DNA of 59,738 nt from Candidatus Hydrogenedentota bacterium (lineage in GTDB: Bacteria > Hydrogenedentota > Hydrogenedentia > Hydrogenedentales > CAILVY01). The stretch lies in the NCBI GenBank assembly GCA_903837785.1, contig CAILVY010000239.1:1-59738 (forward strand), read 5' to 3'. Of the stretch, positions 1 to 9,011 are shown in pieces. The position numbers and the translations under genes were made by a program. Under the pieces are notes generated by a model. It was given only the letters and a program-made list of their open reading frames with translations. It did no database searches and was not told the origin of the DNA. How positions within the stretch are numbered: position 1 is the stretch's first letter; each line of letters starts with the position of its first letter.

Positions 1-857
1 AGCTCCTTGTAATGGATGATGTTCGTGTCCAGCGTGACCTGGCTTTGCGTCTTCGGCAGGCCGCCGAAGAAGTTGACGCGCGCGCGGTTCTTTGCCATGC
101 GGATCGCGTCGATTTGCGCCTGCGGCGCGGGACAGGCCGTGAGTATCACGTCGGCGCCGAGCCCGTGGGTCTCCTCGAGCACGTGCGCCACCGGGTCTTC
201 CTCCGCCGAGCATATGCACACGTCGGGGCCGAACTGCTTCGCCACCTCGAGCCGGGGCCGTGACCGGTTAATCGCGATAACCTTCGTGCAGCCCATGAGC
301 CGGCCCACTTCCAGAAGCATGCAGCCGATGGGGCCGGTTCCGATGACCACGAGCGTGTCGCCGAAACGAATATTGCAGAGTTCGAGCGCGTTCAGGCAGC
401 AGGCCAATGGCTCGGCCAGCGCGGCCTCTTCAAAGCTCACGTGCTCCGGCACGTGGTGCACCGGGCCATGGTTCACCACGATCCGGTTCAACAGCAGGTA
501 CTCCGCGAAGCTGCCCGCGAATTGATAGCCCATCGCGTAGTTGATCTGGCAGTTGTTGCCGATGCCCGCCTCGCAGAAGGGGCACTCGCCGCAGGGAACG
601 TCTGCGCCGATGGCCACGCGGTCGCCGGCCTTGAAGCGGGTGACATTAGCGCCCGCCTCCACGACCACGCCCGACGATTCATGGCCCATGATGGCGGGCG
701 GTTTCACCCGCGGATTGCCATGATGGAGAATGCGCACGTCCGAGCCGCAAATCGCGCAGGCCTTCACTTGTACAAGCACGCTGTTCGGGTCCATGGCCGG
801 GGTGGGAACATCCTTCACGGCCAGTGTGTCCACATCCTCAAGTACCGCTGCTTTCAT
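1..857 (-). CDS. Zinc-dependent alcohol/polyol dehydrogenase (MDR family), 3' end outside window
   Basis: Medium-chain dehydrogenase that should oxidise a polyol or alcohol with NAD(P). The reading frame opens at ATG 857 (MKAAVLEDVD) and runs open to base 1, so 285 codons are seen and the C-terminus is missing. Visible motifs are the catalytic zinc site (CGSD with Cys37, GHE with His59/Glu60), the structural zinc cysteines C89-x2-C-x2-C-x7-C103, and a Rossmann loop GTGPIG. The start overlaps the stop of the upstream dehydrogenase by ATGA, so the two are translationally coupled. The family (sorbitol/L-iditol or threonine dehydrogenase-like) is clear. The substrate is not. Confidence 0.88.
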   Translation of the reverse strand, partial: MKAAVLEDVDTLAVKDVPTPAMDPNSVLVQVKACAICGSDVRILHHGNPRVKPPAIMGHESSGVVVEAGANVTRFKAGDRVAIGADVPCGECPFCEAGIGNNCQINYAMGYQFAGSFAEYLLLNRIVVNHGPVHHVPEHVSFEEAALAEPLACCLNALELCNIRFGDTLVVIGTGPIGCMLLEVGRLMGCTKVIAINRSRPRLEVAKQFGPDVCICSAEEDPVAHVLEETHGLGADVILTACPAPQAQIDAIRMAKNRARVNFFGGLPKTQSQVTLDTNIIHYKE

Positions 858-1921
858 CCATTCACTCCGGTCGCCGGGCATTGCGGGTTGACGAACATCA
901 CCTTATTGAAGAACACTGTCCGGGCCTGCATCATTGCCAGCAGCGCCGGCAAGCCATCGAGCCCGGTGCGGTGGGTAATCAGCGGCGTCACATCCAGTTT
1001 GCCGCTTTCCATGGCCTCGAGGGCGAGGGTCCATTCGTTGCGGGGCAGATCCGTGTAGCTCGAGTTCCACGTGCCGAGCACGCGCAGTTCCTTGCGCAGT
1101 ATCGCCCAATACGCGTTCTGCGACAGCGTCATCGGGCCCGCGGGATTGCCCATGAGGACCACCGCGCCGAACGGCCGCGCACACGCCATGCTCTGCTCGA
1201 AAGCGGCACTGCTGCCGCTGCCCTCGATGACCACGTCCGCGCCCCGTCCCGTCTTGTTCATCACCCATTGGGGCACATCCGCGTCACGGGCGTCGAGCAG
1301 GTGCAGAAAGCCCAGTTTCTTGGCGAAACGCAGCTTCTCGCGGTCAATGTCCACAAGCATCACCTTGGATGCACCCCATGCTTCGGCCCACTTGCCGAGC
1401 ATCAGCCCAATCGGGCCGGCGCCGAAAATCAACACCGTGTCGCCGATATCCAGTCCCGCGCGCCGCAGTGCATGCACGGCGACCGCCGCGGGTTCCGCCA
1501 GGGCGGCTTCCTCCAGGGATACATCCCCCGGCACGGGCAATAGGTTCCATTCGGGGACGCACACGAACTCCGCAAAGGCCCCGTTCGACCGCGAGCCGAG
1601 GTAATCGTAGTCCTGGCACTGCGCGTAGGCGCCCACGGCGCACGGGGCGCAGCGCCGGCACGGAATCAGCGGAAACACGGCCACGCGCCGGCCAATCCAG
1701 GCGGAATCCACTTCCGGGCCGGTATTCTCGACCACGCCCGCGAACTCGTGGCCGGGTATCATGGGAAATGAGTAGGTGCCTTTGGAGAAGACGCGGGGGA
1801 GATCCGAGCCGCATACGCCGCAGGCCGCCACGCGCAGGAGCACTTCTCCCTTGCGCGGCATCGGCGTCTTCAGGGATTCGAATCGGAGGTCGCCAACGGC
1901 ATGCAATACACAGGCATTCAT
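854..1921 (-). CDS. Zinc-dependent dehydrogenase, galactitol-1-phosphate 5-dehydrogenase-like
   Basis: A 355-residue MDR dehydrogenase of full family length. I start it at the internal ATG 1921 (MNACVLHAVG), because the residues upstream of it are Arg-rich and unlike the family. Cys37 in CGVCGSD and His58/Glu59 in PGHE bind catalytic zinc; C88, C91, C94 and C102 form the structural zinc lobe; GAGPIG marks the NAD site. The stretch LRVLGTWNSS and the following region resemble GatD-type polyol-phosphate dehydrogenases, which make tagatose-6-phosphate, so a sugar-alcohol role is likely. It overlaps the next dehydrogenase by 4 bases. Substrate assignment is inference. Confidence 0.85.
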   Translation of the reverse strand: MNACVLHAVGDLRFESLKTPMPRKGEVLLRVAACGVCGSDLPRVFSKGTYSFPMIPGHEFAGVVENTGPEVDSAWIGRRVAVFPLIPCRRCAPCAVGAYAQCQDYDYLGSRSNGAFAEFVCVPEWNLLPVPGDVSLEEAALAEPAAVAVHALRRAGLDIGDTVLIFGAGPIGLMLGKWAEAWGASKVMLVDIDREKLRFAKKLGFLHLLDARDADVPQWVMNKTGRGADVVIEGSGSSAAFEQSMACARPFGAVVLMGNPAGPMTLSQNAYWAILRKELRVLGTWNSSYTDLPRNEWTLALEAMESGKLDVTPLITHRTGLDGLPALLAMMQARTVFFNKVMFVNPQCPATGVNG

Positions 1922-2021
1922 GATGTACCGCGTCTTTCCGCGCGCCGCGCCGCGGCGCAGTTGTGAAACGGGCCGCCGCAATGGACCCGTTCAACGCGGC
2001 GTTAGGATAACATGCGCCGTA

Positions 2022-2492
2022 TCAGGTATTCATGCCTTCGAGCGCATCGCTCTGCTCCGCCAGATCGAGTTCGCGGGTGCCTTTGGCCACGCGGCATGCT
2101 TCGACGTGGGTTCGGATCTGATCCGACAGAGCGCGCGGATCCGGAATCGCCCGGAAAGTGAACGTGGGGCTGCTCTTGTCCGAGGTCTGCAGCACGATAT
2201 CGCCCAGGCCGAAGAGGCGCAGGAAGAAGGGCTGCAGGATATCGAGGTCGCGCACCCGATAGAGCTCGAGCGCTTGCGTCTCTTTGCTGAACACGCCCTG
2301 AATCAGAAAGATGCGCTGCGTGGTCAGTTCGTAGTGCGTGCAGCGCGTCTTGATCCACCGCACGAGCGCGATGACAAGCGGAACGACCAGAAAGAAAGTC
2401 AGTCCGCATATCACATAGAGTTTCAGGTTGATGACCTGAGAAGGCGATCCCTCCCAGACACGGTTTTCGTTGGCGTTCTGTGGCGTCGGCAT
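2022..2492 (-). CDS. PH-domain (bPH2/YdbS-type) membrane protein
   Basis: A 156-residue protein with one clear hydrophobic segment near residues 24-46 (LYVICGLTFFLVVPLVIALV) followed by a small beta-rich domain. The pattern YELTTQRIFLIQG, LELYRVRDLDI and GDIVLQTSD is typical of bacterial PH (DUF304, YdbS/YdbT) domains, which sit on the cytoplasmic face of the membrane. Their function is poorly known. A GGGAGA ribosome site lies about 8 bases before ATG 2492. It is followed by the dehydrogenase pair 100 bases downstream on the same strand, but a functional link is not evident. Confidence 0.75.
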   Translation of the reverse strand: MPTPQNANENRVWEGSPSQVINLKLYVICGLTFFLVVPLVIALVRWIKTRCTHYELTTQRIFLIQGVFSKETQALELYRVRDLDILQPFFLRLFGLGDIVLQTSDKSSPTFTFRAIPDPRALSDQIRTHVEACRVAKGTRELDLAEQSDALEGMNT

Positions 2493-2544
2493 GATCAGTC
2501 TCCCGAGTTCCTGTGCTGGATTCTACGGACGGAACGGCTGCCGT

Positions 2545-3054
2545 TCAATCTTGTTGCCCGAGGGTCATTTCGAGGTACGAACGCTCCAGATGATCTCCCG
2601 CGGCGATGCCGAAGAGGGCAATGAGGTGTTCGAGCTTGCGCCTGCCGTCCGCGTCGTCGCAGGCGCCGGAAATCACCGCCTCGAATTCGAGGAAATCGCC
2701 CAGGCCCGCCACGCAATCGAGGTGGATGCGGACGTTTTCCCAGAGATAGAGTGTGCGGACCTTGTCCACAACCGCCAAGACCCCCAAGGCCTCGGCCAGA
2801 AAGCCCTTGATGCTCCGCTTCGCCGGTTCCAGGAGGTAATCGCAGCCCTTCGGGCCGGCCACGTCCGGGCGGCGGTAGAACACGAGTTCGTCCCGGCCCG
2901 GATCGGCCTCGCGCAGCTTCAGCCGGCCCTCCGGCACCCGGAAATACGTGTCCACCTGATGAATATCGCCCTGCGGCGAGGCGCCGAGTTCCACACACGC
3001 CTCCAGCGCCGCCGCGCGGTTCCGGAGCCGCGCCTTCAATTCGATGTTTCGCAT
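2545..3054 (-). CDS. CYTH-domain phosphohydrolase/cyclase-like protein
   Basis: A 169-residue protein of the CYTH fold (class IV adenylate cyclase, thiamine-triphosphatase, inorganic triphosphatase). The N-terminal NIELKARL is the diagnostic ExExK-like strand. Further charged strands follow (RLKLREAD, ELVFYRRPD, VRIHLDCVAGLGDFLEFE), as expected for the triphosphate tunnel with its metal-binding glutamates. The start is ATG 3054, five residues inside a longer frame, because family members begin with this strand. CYTH proteins act on triphosphorylated substrates with Mg2+ or Mn2+. Which one here (cAMP synthesis, ThTP or PPPi hydrolysis) cannot be told from sequence. Confidence 0.8.
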   Translation of the reverse strand: MRNIELKARLRNRAAALEACVELGASPQGDIHQVDTYFRVPEGRLKLREADPGRDELVFYRRPDVAGPKGCDYLLEPAKRSIKGFLAEALGVLAVVDKVRTLYLWENVRIHLDCVAGLGDFLEFEAVISGACDDADGRRKLEHLIALFGIAAGDHLERSYLEMTLGQQD

Positions 3055-3193
3055 CTTGCATCCTTCCATCGTTTCCCGGGGAAATCATAGCATCCGCCCC
3101 CGGTCATCGCATCACGGATGCAGCGGGAGGGGCCCCTGTGCCACACTAGCGGCGCGAGGAACGGTTCCCGCCGAGGAGAGGGAGAGAAGGACC

Positions 3194-6100
3194 ATGTTTG
3201 CCCACCTGATGCTGTCCGTGGCCGCGTTGTGCACCGTCGCGCCTGCGGGAGACACTCCCTGGCATCGCAGCCTGAGCTATGACGGGGGCGGCTACTGGCA
3301 GACGCGGGTGCCGGTGCGGTGTCAGAACGCGTCACCCAATCCCCTGGATGGCGCGCTGATGCGGATCGCGCTGCGAACGGACGATGAAACGCGGGCGCTC
3401 ATGGGCGCGCCGGTGGCCTCGTTGCGCGCGGTCAGCGCCACAGGCGCGGAGTGGAAATTCGACTTGATTGACGCGCACGGCGAAGCCAAGCGCTCGGGCG
3501 TCCTGGCGGCCGGCGACACAATCCTTGTGCCGGCGCAAGTCCCGGCAAATGGCGCGGCCCTGACGTACCTCTATGCGGGCAACGCACAGGCCTGGATGCC
3601 GCCGGAGTGGCTGAGAACATCCCTGAACAATCCGGGATTCGAGAAGGGGACGGAGGCGCCGGAGGACTGGACGGCCACACAAACGGACGCGGCACACCGG
3701 CTGGCAGTGGACCACGCAATCGCGCACAAAGGAACATCCGCCGCCTGCTGCATCGTGGATGCGGGCGCGCCGGCCACCTGGGTGCAATACGGGCAGCGCG
3801 AACTGCCGGTGCTTCCCGGCCAGAAGTATCGCTTCTCCGGCTGGGTTAAGGCGGAGGAGGTCCGCGGCACCGCGGGCTGGTTCCTCCACGTGAACGGCAA
3901 TCAAGCCATGATGATCAACGAAGTCTCCGGTAACGGCGGCACGTTCGACTGGCGTGAGGTCCGAATCGAGTTTGAAGTGCCCGCCGGCGGGCAGGCCTTC
4001 GAGTGCGGCACAGTCCTCCATGGCACGGGGAAAGCGTGGTTCGACGACGCGCGCCTCGAATTGCTGACGGAGACACCGGGCATGGAGATCGCGGTGCTGC
4101 CGGCGGAACATCGCGCGCTCGCGCGCATCGAGAACGCCGCGTGGCCGAAGGACGCGGCGTGGTCCTGTCGCGCGCCACTGATCGTGCGCAATTTTTCGGA
4201 CACCCCTTTGACGAACGTGTTGCTGTCGTTCAACACCGCGCGCGCCAACAACGGCATCGCGAAGGCTTTTGGCTTTGCGGCGCAACCCGCCTTGGCGCTG
4301 ATTGATCCCGAACGACCGGATCAGGCGCTCGCCTATGCGGGCGACCTTCGCGGGAACATCCAGGCGGTGTGCAACGTGCCGGCGGCTTCGGAGAAGACAC
4401 TGTGGCTCTGCGCGGGCGCCGGTGAGAGCCCGGGCCGGAGCCAGACAGCCGCACTCTCCGACTGGGCGGCGGCCCCGTTCAATCAGGTGGCAAACGGCAC
4501 GATGGAAGACGGCGAAGACACGGCGCCTGGCGCCTGGCTTGGCGCGAGCCCGGGCGGCGGGCCCTTCGAAACGAAACGTGTGCGCGGCGGCATGTCCGGC
4601 GGCTGGTGCCTGCAACTCAGCATTCCCGACGACCCGGGCGTGAACGGGTGGTACGGGTGGCATCAGAAGGTGCCGGTGAAACCGGACACGGCCTACCTGC
4701 TATCCGGCTATCTGAAAAGCGAGGGACTTTCGGGCAAGGCCGGCATCTACGGGCATCTCCTGCGTGCGGACGGCGCCCTGACGCAGAACCCCTACTTTGG
4801 AACTTCGCCCGAAGTGTCCGGCTCCGAGGATTGGCGGAACACCACGGCAACGTTCACCACCCCCCCGGACTGCGCCTTCCTCGAAATCCACCTCACGATG
4901 AACGTCAAAGGAACGCTTTTTCATGATGCCTTGCTGTTGACCGAGGTCGCGGAAGGCAGCACGGGCCCCGTGGAAACGCGCGCGGCCTCCGCCGGGCCGC
5001 TACAGGCCTGGGTGGTCAATCCGCTCGTCAAGACTTTCCAGGAGGATCCCGCGCCGGCAAACGGAGCGGACCGCGTGGAGATCGCGACGGCGCGCGGCAG
5101 TTACGAGCCGTTCCAGATCGCGCTGCGCTCAATCACGGACGGCGAAGTCACGATTGCCGCCTCGCCATTGACGGGTCCGAACGGCGCCACGCTCGAAGCC
5201 CCGGCGATCTACCGGGTGGGCTTCGTCCCCATCGATTTCCCCATCGGCTATGACAACACGACCGCCCCGGCGTATCAGCGCCTTGTGCCGCACGTGGTGG
5301 GCAACGACGGCTGGGCGGGGTGGTGGCCCGACCCGATGGAGCCGACGCCGGACGGGCGCATGGCCCTGGAGGCGAAAAAGACGCAGCCGATCATGTTCGA
5401 CGTGCGCGTGCCTGCCGAGGCCGCCCCGGGCGTGTATACGGGCGCGGTCGAGATCCGCACGAACGTGGGCGCCATGCGCCTGCCCGTGCAACTGACGGTT
5501 TGGGACTTCGCCCTCCCCGAAGAGAAACATCTGCCCGCCCTGCTCGACTTGCGCACCGGGCCCGGCGGCAATTTCCTGTATGGCGCGGACGCGGACGAAC
5601 AGCGCAAGACGTGGTGGCGCTTCCTTGCGCGATACAACGTTTCGCCGAGCCTCGTCGATCCCTATCCCGAGTTCACGTTCCAGGATGGCACAGTGCGAAT
5701 GAACGCCGAACGCTTCGACGAACTCATGCACGTGCTCTTCGATGAACTGCACGTGCCGAAAGTGTATGCGCCGGACCTCTTCTATGCGTGCGGGTGGGCG
5801 TATCGGCCGAAGAGCATCTTCGGGCTGCCGTCGCTCTCGCAGGAGTATGAAGCGGCCTGGCGTTCGGCGTACCGGCAATTCATCGACCACGTCACGGCGA
5901 AAGGCTGGCGGAATCGTTTCGTCCTCTATCTCTCCGACGAACCGTTTAAGAACAGCGAGGAAACCATCCGCGACCTCGGCAGAGTCGCCGACATGGCGCG
6001 CGAAATTGCGCCGGACGTACCCATCTATTCGAGCACGTGGGAGTACATTCCCGGCCTCGCCAATCATCTGACGCTCTGGGGCGCGGGGCCGCACGGCTCC

Positions 6101-6640
6101 TTCGATCCCAAGGCGATGGAAGAACGGCGCGCGGCCGGAGATCGTTTCTGGTTTACGACGGACGGGCATATGTGCACCGACACGCCGCTGCTCGCCATCG
6201 AGCGGCTCCTCCCGTGGTTCTGCTTCCACTACGGCATGGAAGCCTTCGAGTTCTGGGGCGTCTCGTGGTGGACTTCTGACCCCTGGAAATACGGATGGCA
6301 CACGTACATTCCGCAGAGCAACCAGGGCAAGGAGTGGTACCAGGTGCGGTACCCGAACGGTGACGGCTTCCTCGCCTATCCGCCGCGCACCGGCACGGAA
6401 CCGGTCCCGACCATCCGGCTCACCGCCATCCGCGAGGGCGTCGAGGATTATGAACTCTTCCTGGCACTGCAGGCCGAAGCGGCCAAGGGCAATGCACACG
6501 CCCAAGCGCTTGTCGGGCGCATCCATGCCCTCGCCAGCATGCCCAACCGCGGCGGACGCTACTCCTCCTATCTCATGCCCGACCCGGACGCGGTCATGCA
6601 GACCCGCGGGGACGCGGGAGAGATGCTGCAGGGACACTGA
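3194..6640 (+). CDS. Secreted GH123/DUF4091-type glycoside hydrolase with two CBM-like domains
   Basis: A 1148-residue exported protein starting at ATG 3194 behind a GGAGAGGGAGAGAAGG purine-rich ribosome site. A Sec signal peptide covers about residues 1-20. Two beta-sandwich modules resembling CBM4/9-type domains follow: one around residues 135-300, starting at NPGFEKGTEAPEDW, and one around 430-590. The C-terminal half has the DUF4091 layout, an Ig-like strand domain (LPVQLTVWDF) and then a TIM barrel. Within the barrel YLSDEP places an Asp-Glu pair at 915-916, matching the substrate-assisted catalytic pair of GH123 N-acetylgalactosaminidases. Exported and likely cell-surface glycan-cleaving. 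The substrate is uncertain. Confidence 0.8.
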   Translation: MFAHLMLSVAALCTVAPAGDTPWHRSLSYDGGGYWQTRVPVRCQNASPNPLDGALMRIALRTDDETRALMGAPVASLRAVSATGAEWKFDLIDAHGEAKRSGVLAAGDTILVPAQVPANGAALTYLYAGNAQAWMPPEWLRTSLNNPGFEKGTEAPEDWTATQTDAAHRLAVDHAIAHKGTSAACCIVDAGAPATWVQYGQRELPVLPGQKYRFSGWVKAEEVRGTAGWFLHVNGNQAMMINEVSGNGGTFDWREVRIEFEVPAGGQAFECGTVLHGTGKAWFDDARLELLTETPGMEIAVLPAEHRALARIENAAWPKDAAWSCRAPLIVRNFSDTPLTNVLLSFNTARANNGIAKAFGFAAQPALALIDPERPDQALAYAGDLRGNIQAVCNVPAASEKTLWLCAGAGESPGRSQTAALSDWAAAPFNQVANGTMEDGEDTAPGAWLGASPGGGPFETKRVRGGMSGGWCLQLSIPDDPGVNGWYGWHQKVPVKPDTAYLLSGYLKSEGLSGKAGIYGHLLRADGALTQNPYFGTSPEVSGSEDWRNTTATFTTPPDCAFLEIHLTMNVKGTLFHDALLLTEVAEGSTGPVETRAASAGPLQAWVVNPLVKTFQEDPAPANGADRVEIATARGSYEPFQIALRSITDGEVTIAASPLTGPNGATLEAPAIYRVGFVPIDFPIGYDNTTAPAYQRLVPHVVGNDGWAGWWPDPMEPTPDGRMALEAKKTQPIMFDVRVPAEAAPGVYTGAVEIRTNVGAMRLPVQLTVWDFALPEEKHLPALLDLRTGPGGNFLYGADADEQRKTWWRFLARYNVSPSLVDPYPEFTFQDGTVRMNAERFDELMHVLFDELHVPKVYAPDLFYACGWAYRPKSIFGLPSLSQEYEAAWRSAYRQFIDHVTAKGWRNRFVLYLSDEPFKNSEETIRDLGRVADMAREIAPDVPIYSSTWEYIPGLANHLTLWGAGPHGSFDPKAMEERRAAGDRFWFTTDGHMCTDTPLLAIERLLPWFCFHYGMEAFEFWGVSWWTSDPWKYGWHTYIPQSNQGKEWYQVRYPNGDGFLAYPPRTGTEPVPTIRLTAIREGVEDYELFLALQAEAAKGNAHAQALVGRIHALASMPNRGGRYSSYLMPDPDAVMQTRGDAGEMLQGH

Positions 6641-6699
6641 AATCGCAAGATGACGTGCGGAAAATGATGGGGGCAGGCGTGTCCGACAGAAGCGCGAAC

Positions 6700-6729
6700 T
6701 TGCGCCCTGTTCGGGCTGGATACTAGAAT
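6700..6729 (+). promoter_or_regulatory. Putative sigma-70 promoter of the sugar isomerase gene
   Basis: TTGCGC at 6700-6705, an 18-base spacer and TAGAAT at 6724-6729. It sits in the 143-base gap before the isomerase, 54 bases upstream of its ATG. An AAGGA ribosome site follows at about 6771. The -10 is close to consensus; the -35 is only partial. Confidence 0.42.
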
Positions 6730-6783
6730 CGCCAGGATCAGTGGACGGAATCACGGGGCTCATCACACAAAAGGAACGCGCCA

Positions 6784-8199
6784 ATGGCTACGAAGAAACA
6801 GACGTTTGGACTGCTGGTGGGCAACCGGGGCTTCTTCCCGGATATCCTGGCGAAGGAAGGCCATGAGACGCTCACGAAGCTGCTGACGAAACTGGGCTAC
6901 GGCGTCGTGGTCCTGTCGCCGAAGGACACGAAGTTCGGCGCCGTCGAGACGTGGAGCGACGCGAAGAAGTGCGCCGATCTCTTCAAGAAACACCGGGACA
7001 AGATCGACGGCGTAATCGTCACCCTGCCGAATTTCGGGGACGAACGCGGCGTGGCGGACACGCTGAAGCTGGCGGGGCTCGATGTGCCGGTTCTCATCCA
7101 CGCGTGGTGCGACGACGCCGAGAAGATGACTATCAAGCACCGCCGCGACTCCTTCTGCGGGAAGATGAGCGTGTGCAACAACCTCGTGCAGTACGGCATC
7201 CCGTTCTCGCTGACCGAGGATCACACGATGGATCCCGCGAGCGTTGCGTTCGCCGAGGAAATCCGCGATTTCGCCGCCACCTGCCGCGTTGTGAAGGGCA
7301 TGCGCACGTGCCGGCTCGGGGCGCTTGGCGCGCGGCCCGCGGCATTCAACACAGTCCGTTTCAGCGAGAAACTGCTGCAGGAGTCGGGCATCACCGTCGA
7401 GACGCTCGATCTCTCGGAGGCGTTCGGACGCGTCGAGAAACTGAAGGATTCCGATCCGAAAGTGAAGGCGAAGATCAAGGCCATCGAAGGCTACGTGAAG
7501 ACAAAAGGCGTGCCCAAGGCCGCGTTGACGAAGATGGCGAAGTTCGCACTGGTCGTCGAGGAGTGGATGCAGAGTGCCGACCTCGACATCACCGCGGTGC
7601 AATGCTGGACCTCGATGGAGCAATACTTCGGCGTGGTGCCGTGCACCTGGATGAGCATGATGAGCAACGCGCTGAAATCGTCGGCGTGCGAGGTGGATGC
7701 GGGCGGCGCCATCGCCATGCACGCGCTCGCGCTGGCTTCCGGCTCGCCGAGTGCGCTCCTCGACTGGAACAACAATTTCGGCGACAACCCCGACAAGTGC
7801 GTGGCGTTCCACTGCTCGAATCTGCCCAAGGCGTTCTTCCAGGACTTCACGATGGACTATCAGGAGATCATCGCGGGAACCGTCGGCAAGCAGAATACGT
7901 TCGGCACCGTCGTCGGCCGCATCAAACCGGGGCCGATGACCTATGCGCGCGTGAGCACCTTTGACAGCGAGGGCGTCATCGCGGCCTATCTCGGCGAAGG
8001 CTCGTTTACGGACGACACGCTCAAGACGTTCGGCGGCTACGGCGTGATGGAGATTTGCGATCTCCAGGTGCTGTTGCAGTACATCTGCGAGAACGGCTTC
8101 GAGCATCACGTGGCCGTCAACCGGAGCCAGGTGGCGAAGCCCGTCTTCGAGGCGTGGGACAACTATCTCGGCTGGGACGTCTACTGGCACGAAGATTGA
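6784..8199 (+). CDS. L-fucose/L-arabinose isomerase-family protein
   Basis: A 471-residue cytoplasmic protein with the fucose isomerase fold: an N-terminal flavodoxin-like half (FGLLVGNRGFFPDILAKEG, then VIVTLPNFGDE) and a C-terminal metal-binding half. Candidate Mn ligands by analogy with FucI are Glu279 (TSMEQY), Asp305 (EVDAGG) and His343 (AFHCSN). No signal peptide is seen. These enzymes interconvert aldoses and ketoses, and many members in glycan-degrading bacteria are unassigned. It has its own probable promoter. The ABC permease that may have been its operon partner is now separated from it by the GxxExxY cassette. The fold is clear; the sugar is unknown. Confidence 0.8.
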   Translation: MATKKQTFGLLVGNRGFFPDILAKEGHETLTKLLTKLGYGVVVLSPKDTKFGAVETWSDAKKCADLFKKHRDKIDGVIVTLPNFGDERGVADTLKLAGLDVPVLIHAWCDDAEKMTIKHRRDSFCGKMSVCNNLVQYGIPFSLTEDHTMDPASVAFAEEIRDFAATCRVVKGMRTCRLGALGARPAAFNTVRFSEKLLQESGITVETLDLSEAFGRVEKLKDSDPKVKAKIKAIEGYVKTKGVPKAALTKMAKFALVVEEWMQSADLDITAVQCWTSMEQYFGVVPCTWMSMMSNALKSSACEVDAGGAIAMHALALASGSPSALLDWNNNFGDNPDKCVAFHCSNLPKAFFQDFTMDYQEIIAGTVGKQNTFGTVVGRIKPGPMTYARVSTFDSEGVIAAYLGEGSFTDDTLKTFGGYGVMEICDLQVLLQYICENGFEHHVAVNRSQVAKPVFEAWDNYLGWDVYWHED

Positions 8200-8208
8200 T
8201 CGGCGATG

Positions 8209-8237
8209 CCTCACGCAAAGGCGCGGAGAACGCAGAG
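8209..8237 (+). repeat. GxxExxY-cassette flanking repeat, copy A
   Basis: A 29-base element beginning CCTCACGCAAAGGCGCGG just after the isomerase stop. It matches the reverse complement of copy C (8889-8917) at 27 of 29 positions and is also similar to copy D. It belongs to the purine-rich CTCACGC-GAGG-GCGGAGAACGCAGAG type that often borders GxxExxY genes. Confidence 0.8.
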
Positions 8238-8393
8238 AAAGAGAGAAGAGGCATCCTATAGTGAGGCCGAATCACAGCCGTGTGGAAATGGGCAACTGAT
8301 GGGAAGTTCTTGTTGCGGAAGCGCTGCCCCAAGACTGATTTGAATGTTGAATGCAATGCAGGAGAATCCCCTGGAACAGGGTTTGCAGTTCAC

Positions 8394-8416
8394 TGCGCCC
8401 TCTGCGTGAGGCAAAG
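8394..8416 (-). repeat. GxxExxY-cassette flanking repeat, copy B
   Basis: TGCGCCCTCTGCGTGAGGC and flanking bases, inverted relative to copy A and in the same orientation as copy C. It ends about 70 bases before the GxxExxY start. Shorter than copies A and C. Confidence 0.65.
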
Positions 8417-8487
8417 AACCTGAGTTGGAGAGCATCAACTCGCGCGGCGGAAATGAAGGATACAGGAATCTCCGGGGAGAGCATGCC

Positions 8488-8886
8488 GTGGGCGTGACAG
8501 CGGCCAGGCTGAATGAAGTGTCAGGCATCATCGTTGACACTGCTTTTCATGTGCACACAGCATTGGGCCCAGGCCTGCTGGAATCCGTCTATCAGAAGAT
8601 TCTCGCGCACGAATTACGCAAGCGGGGATTGAAAGTTGACGAGGAAGTGCCCATTCCGCTTTATTGGGAAGGCATTCAGATGGAGATCGGCTTTCGGGCT
8701 GACCTCGTTGTCGAGGATCTGGTTTTGATAGAGTTGAAGTCAGTGGAAGAGGTGCCGAGGGTGTTCCACAAGAAACTCCTGACGTATCTTCGACTGGCAG
8801 ACAAACGCCTGGGCCTTTTGCTGAACTTCGGCGCAGCGTTTCTGAGGGATGGCATAGTCCGGGTGGCAAATGGGATGCCAGAGTAA
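8488..8886 (+). CDS. GxxExxY protein (PDDEXK-like fold)
   Basis: A small protein of about 132 residues carrying the name-giving GxxExxY motif as GPGLLESVY. A PDDEXK-like core follows, FRADLVVEDLVLIELKSV, with an acidic residue then the ELK triad. I place the start at GTG 8488, preceded by GGGGAGAG; TTG 8425 in the same frame is a less likely alternative. The family is widespread in metagenomic and environmental genomes, and its function is unknown, though the fold suggests nuclease ancestry. Base composition is clearly poorer in G+C than the neighbours. The gene is bordered by four repeat copies, consistent with recent arrival as a cassette. Confidence 0.85.
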   Translation: MGVTAARLNEVSGIIVDTAFHVHTALGPGLLESVYQKILAHELRKRGLKVDEEVPIPLYWEGIQMEIGFRADLVVEDLVLIELKSVEEVPRVFHKKLLTYLRLADKRLGLLLNFGAAFLRDGIVRVANGMPE

Positions 8887-8888
8887 CG

Positions 8889-8917
8889 CTCTGCGTTCTC
8901 TGCGCCTCTGCGTGAGG
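8889..8917 (-). repeat. GxxExxY-cassette flanking repeat, copy C
   Basis: A 29-base element starting 3 bases after the GxxExxY stop. It is the inverted partner of copy A (27/29) and has the same orientation as copy B. It ends CTCTGCGTGAGG. Confidence 0.8.
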
Positions 8918-8943
8918 AAAAGCATTCGGGTCTGAAACGACCA

Positions 8944-8970
8944 CCTCACGCGGAGGTGCGGAGAACGGAG
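8944..8970 (+). repeat. GxxExxY-cassette flanking repeat, copy D
   Basis: CCTCACGCGGAGGTGCGG and following bases, in direct orientation with copy A. It lies 26 bases after copy C, so C and D form a convergent inverted pair. Confidence 0.7.
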
Positions 8971-9011
8971 AAAAGGAAGCGTCGCGCGATGAAAGCAACA
9001 GGAAAGACCGC

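Noticed and set aside
8425..8487. TTG 8425 as the GxxExxY start
   Set aside because: It adds about 21 residues not typical of the family, and begins within 10 bases of repeat B. GTG 8488 has a better ribosome site.
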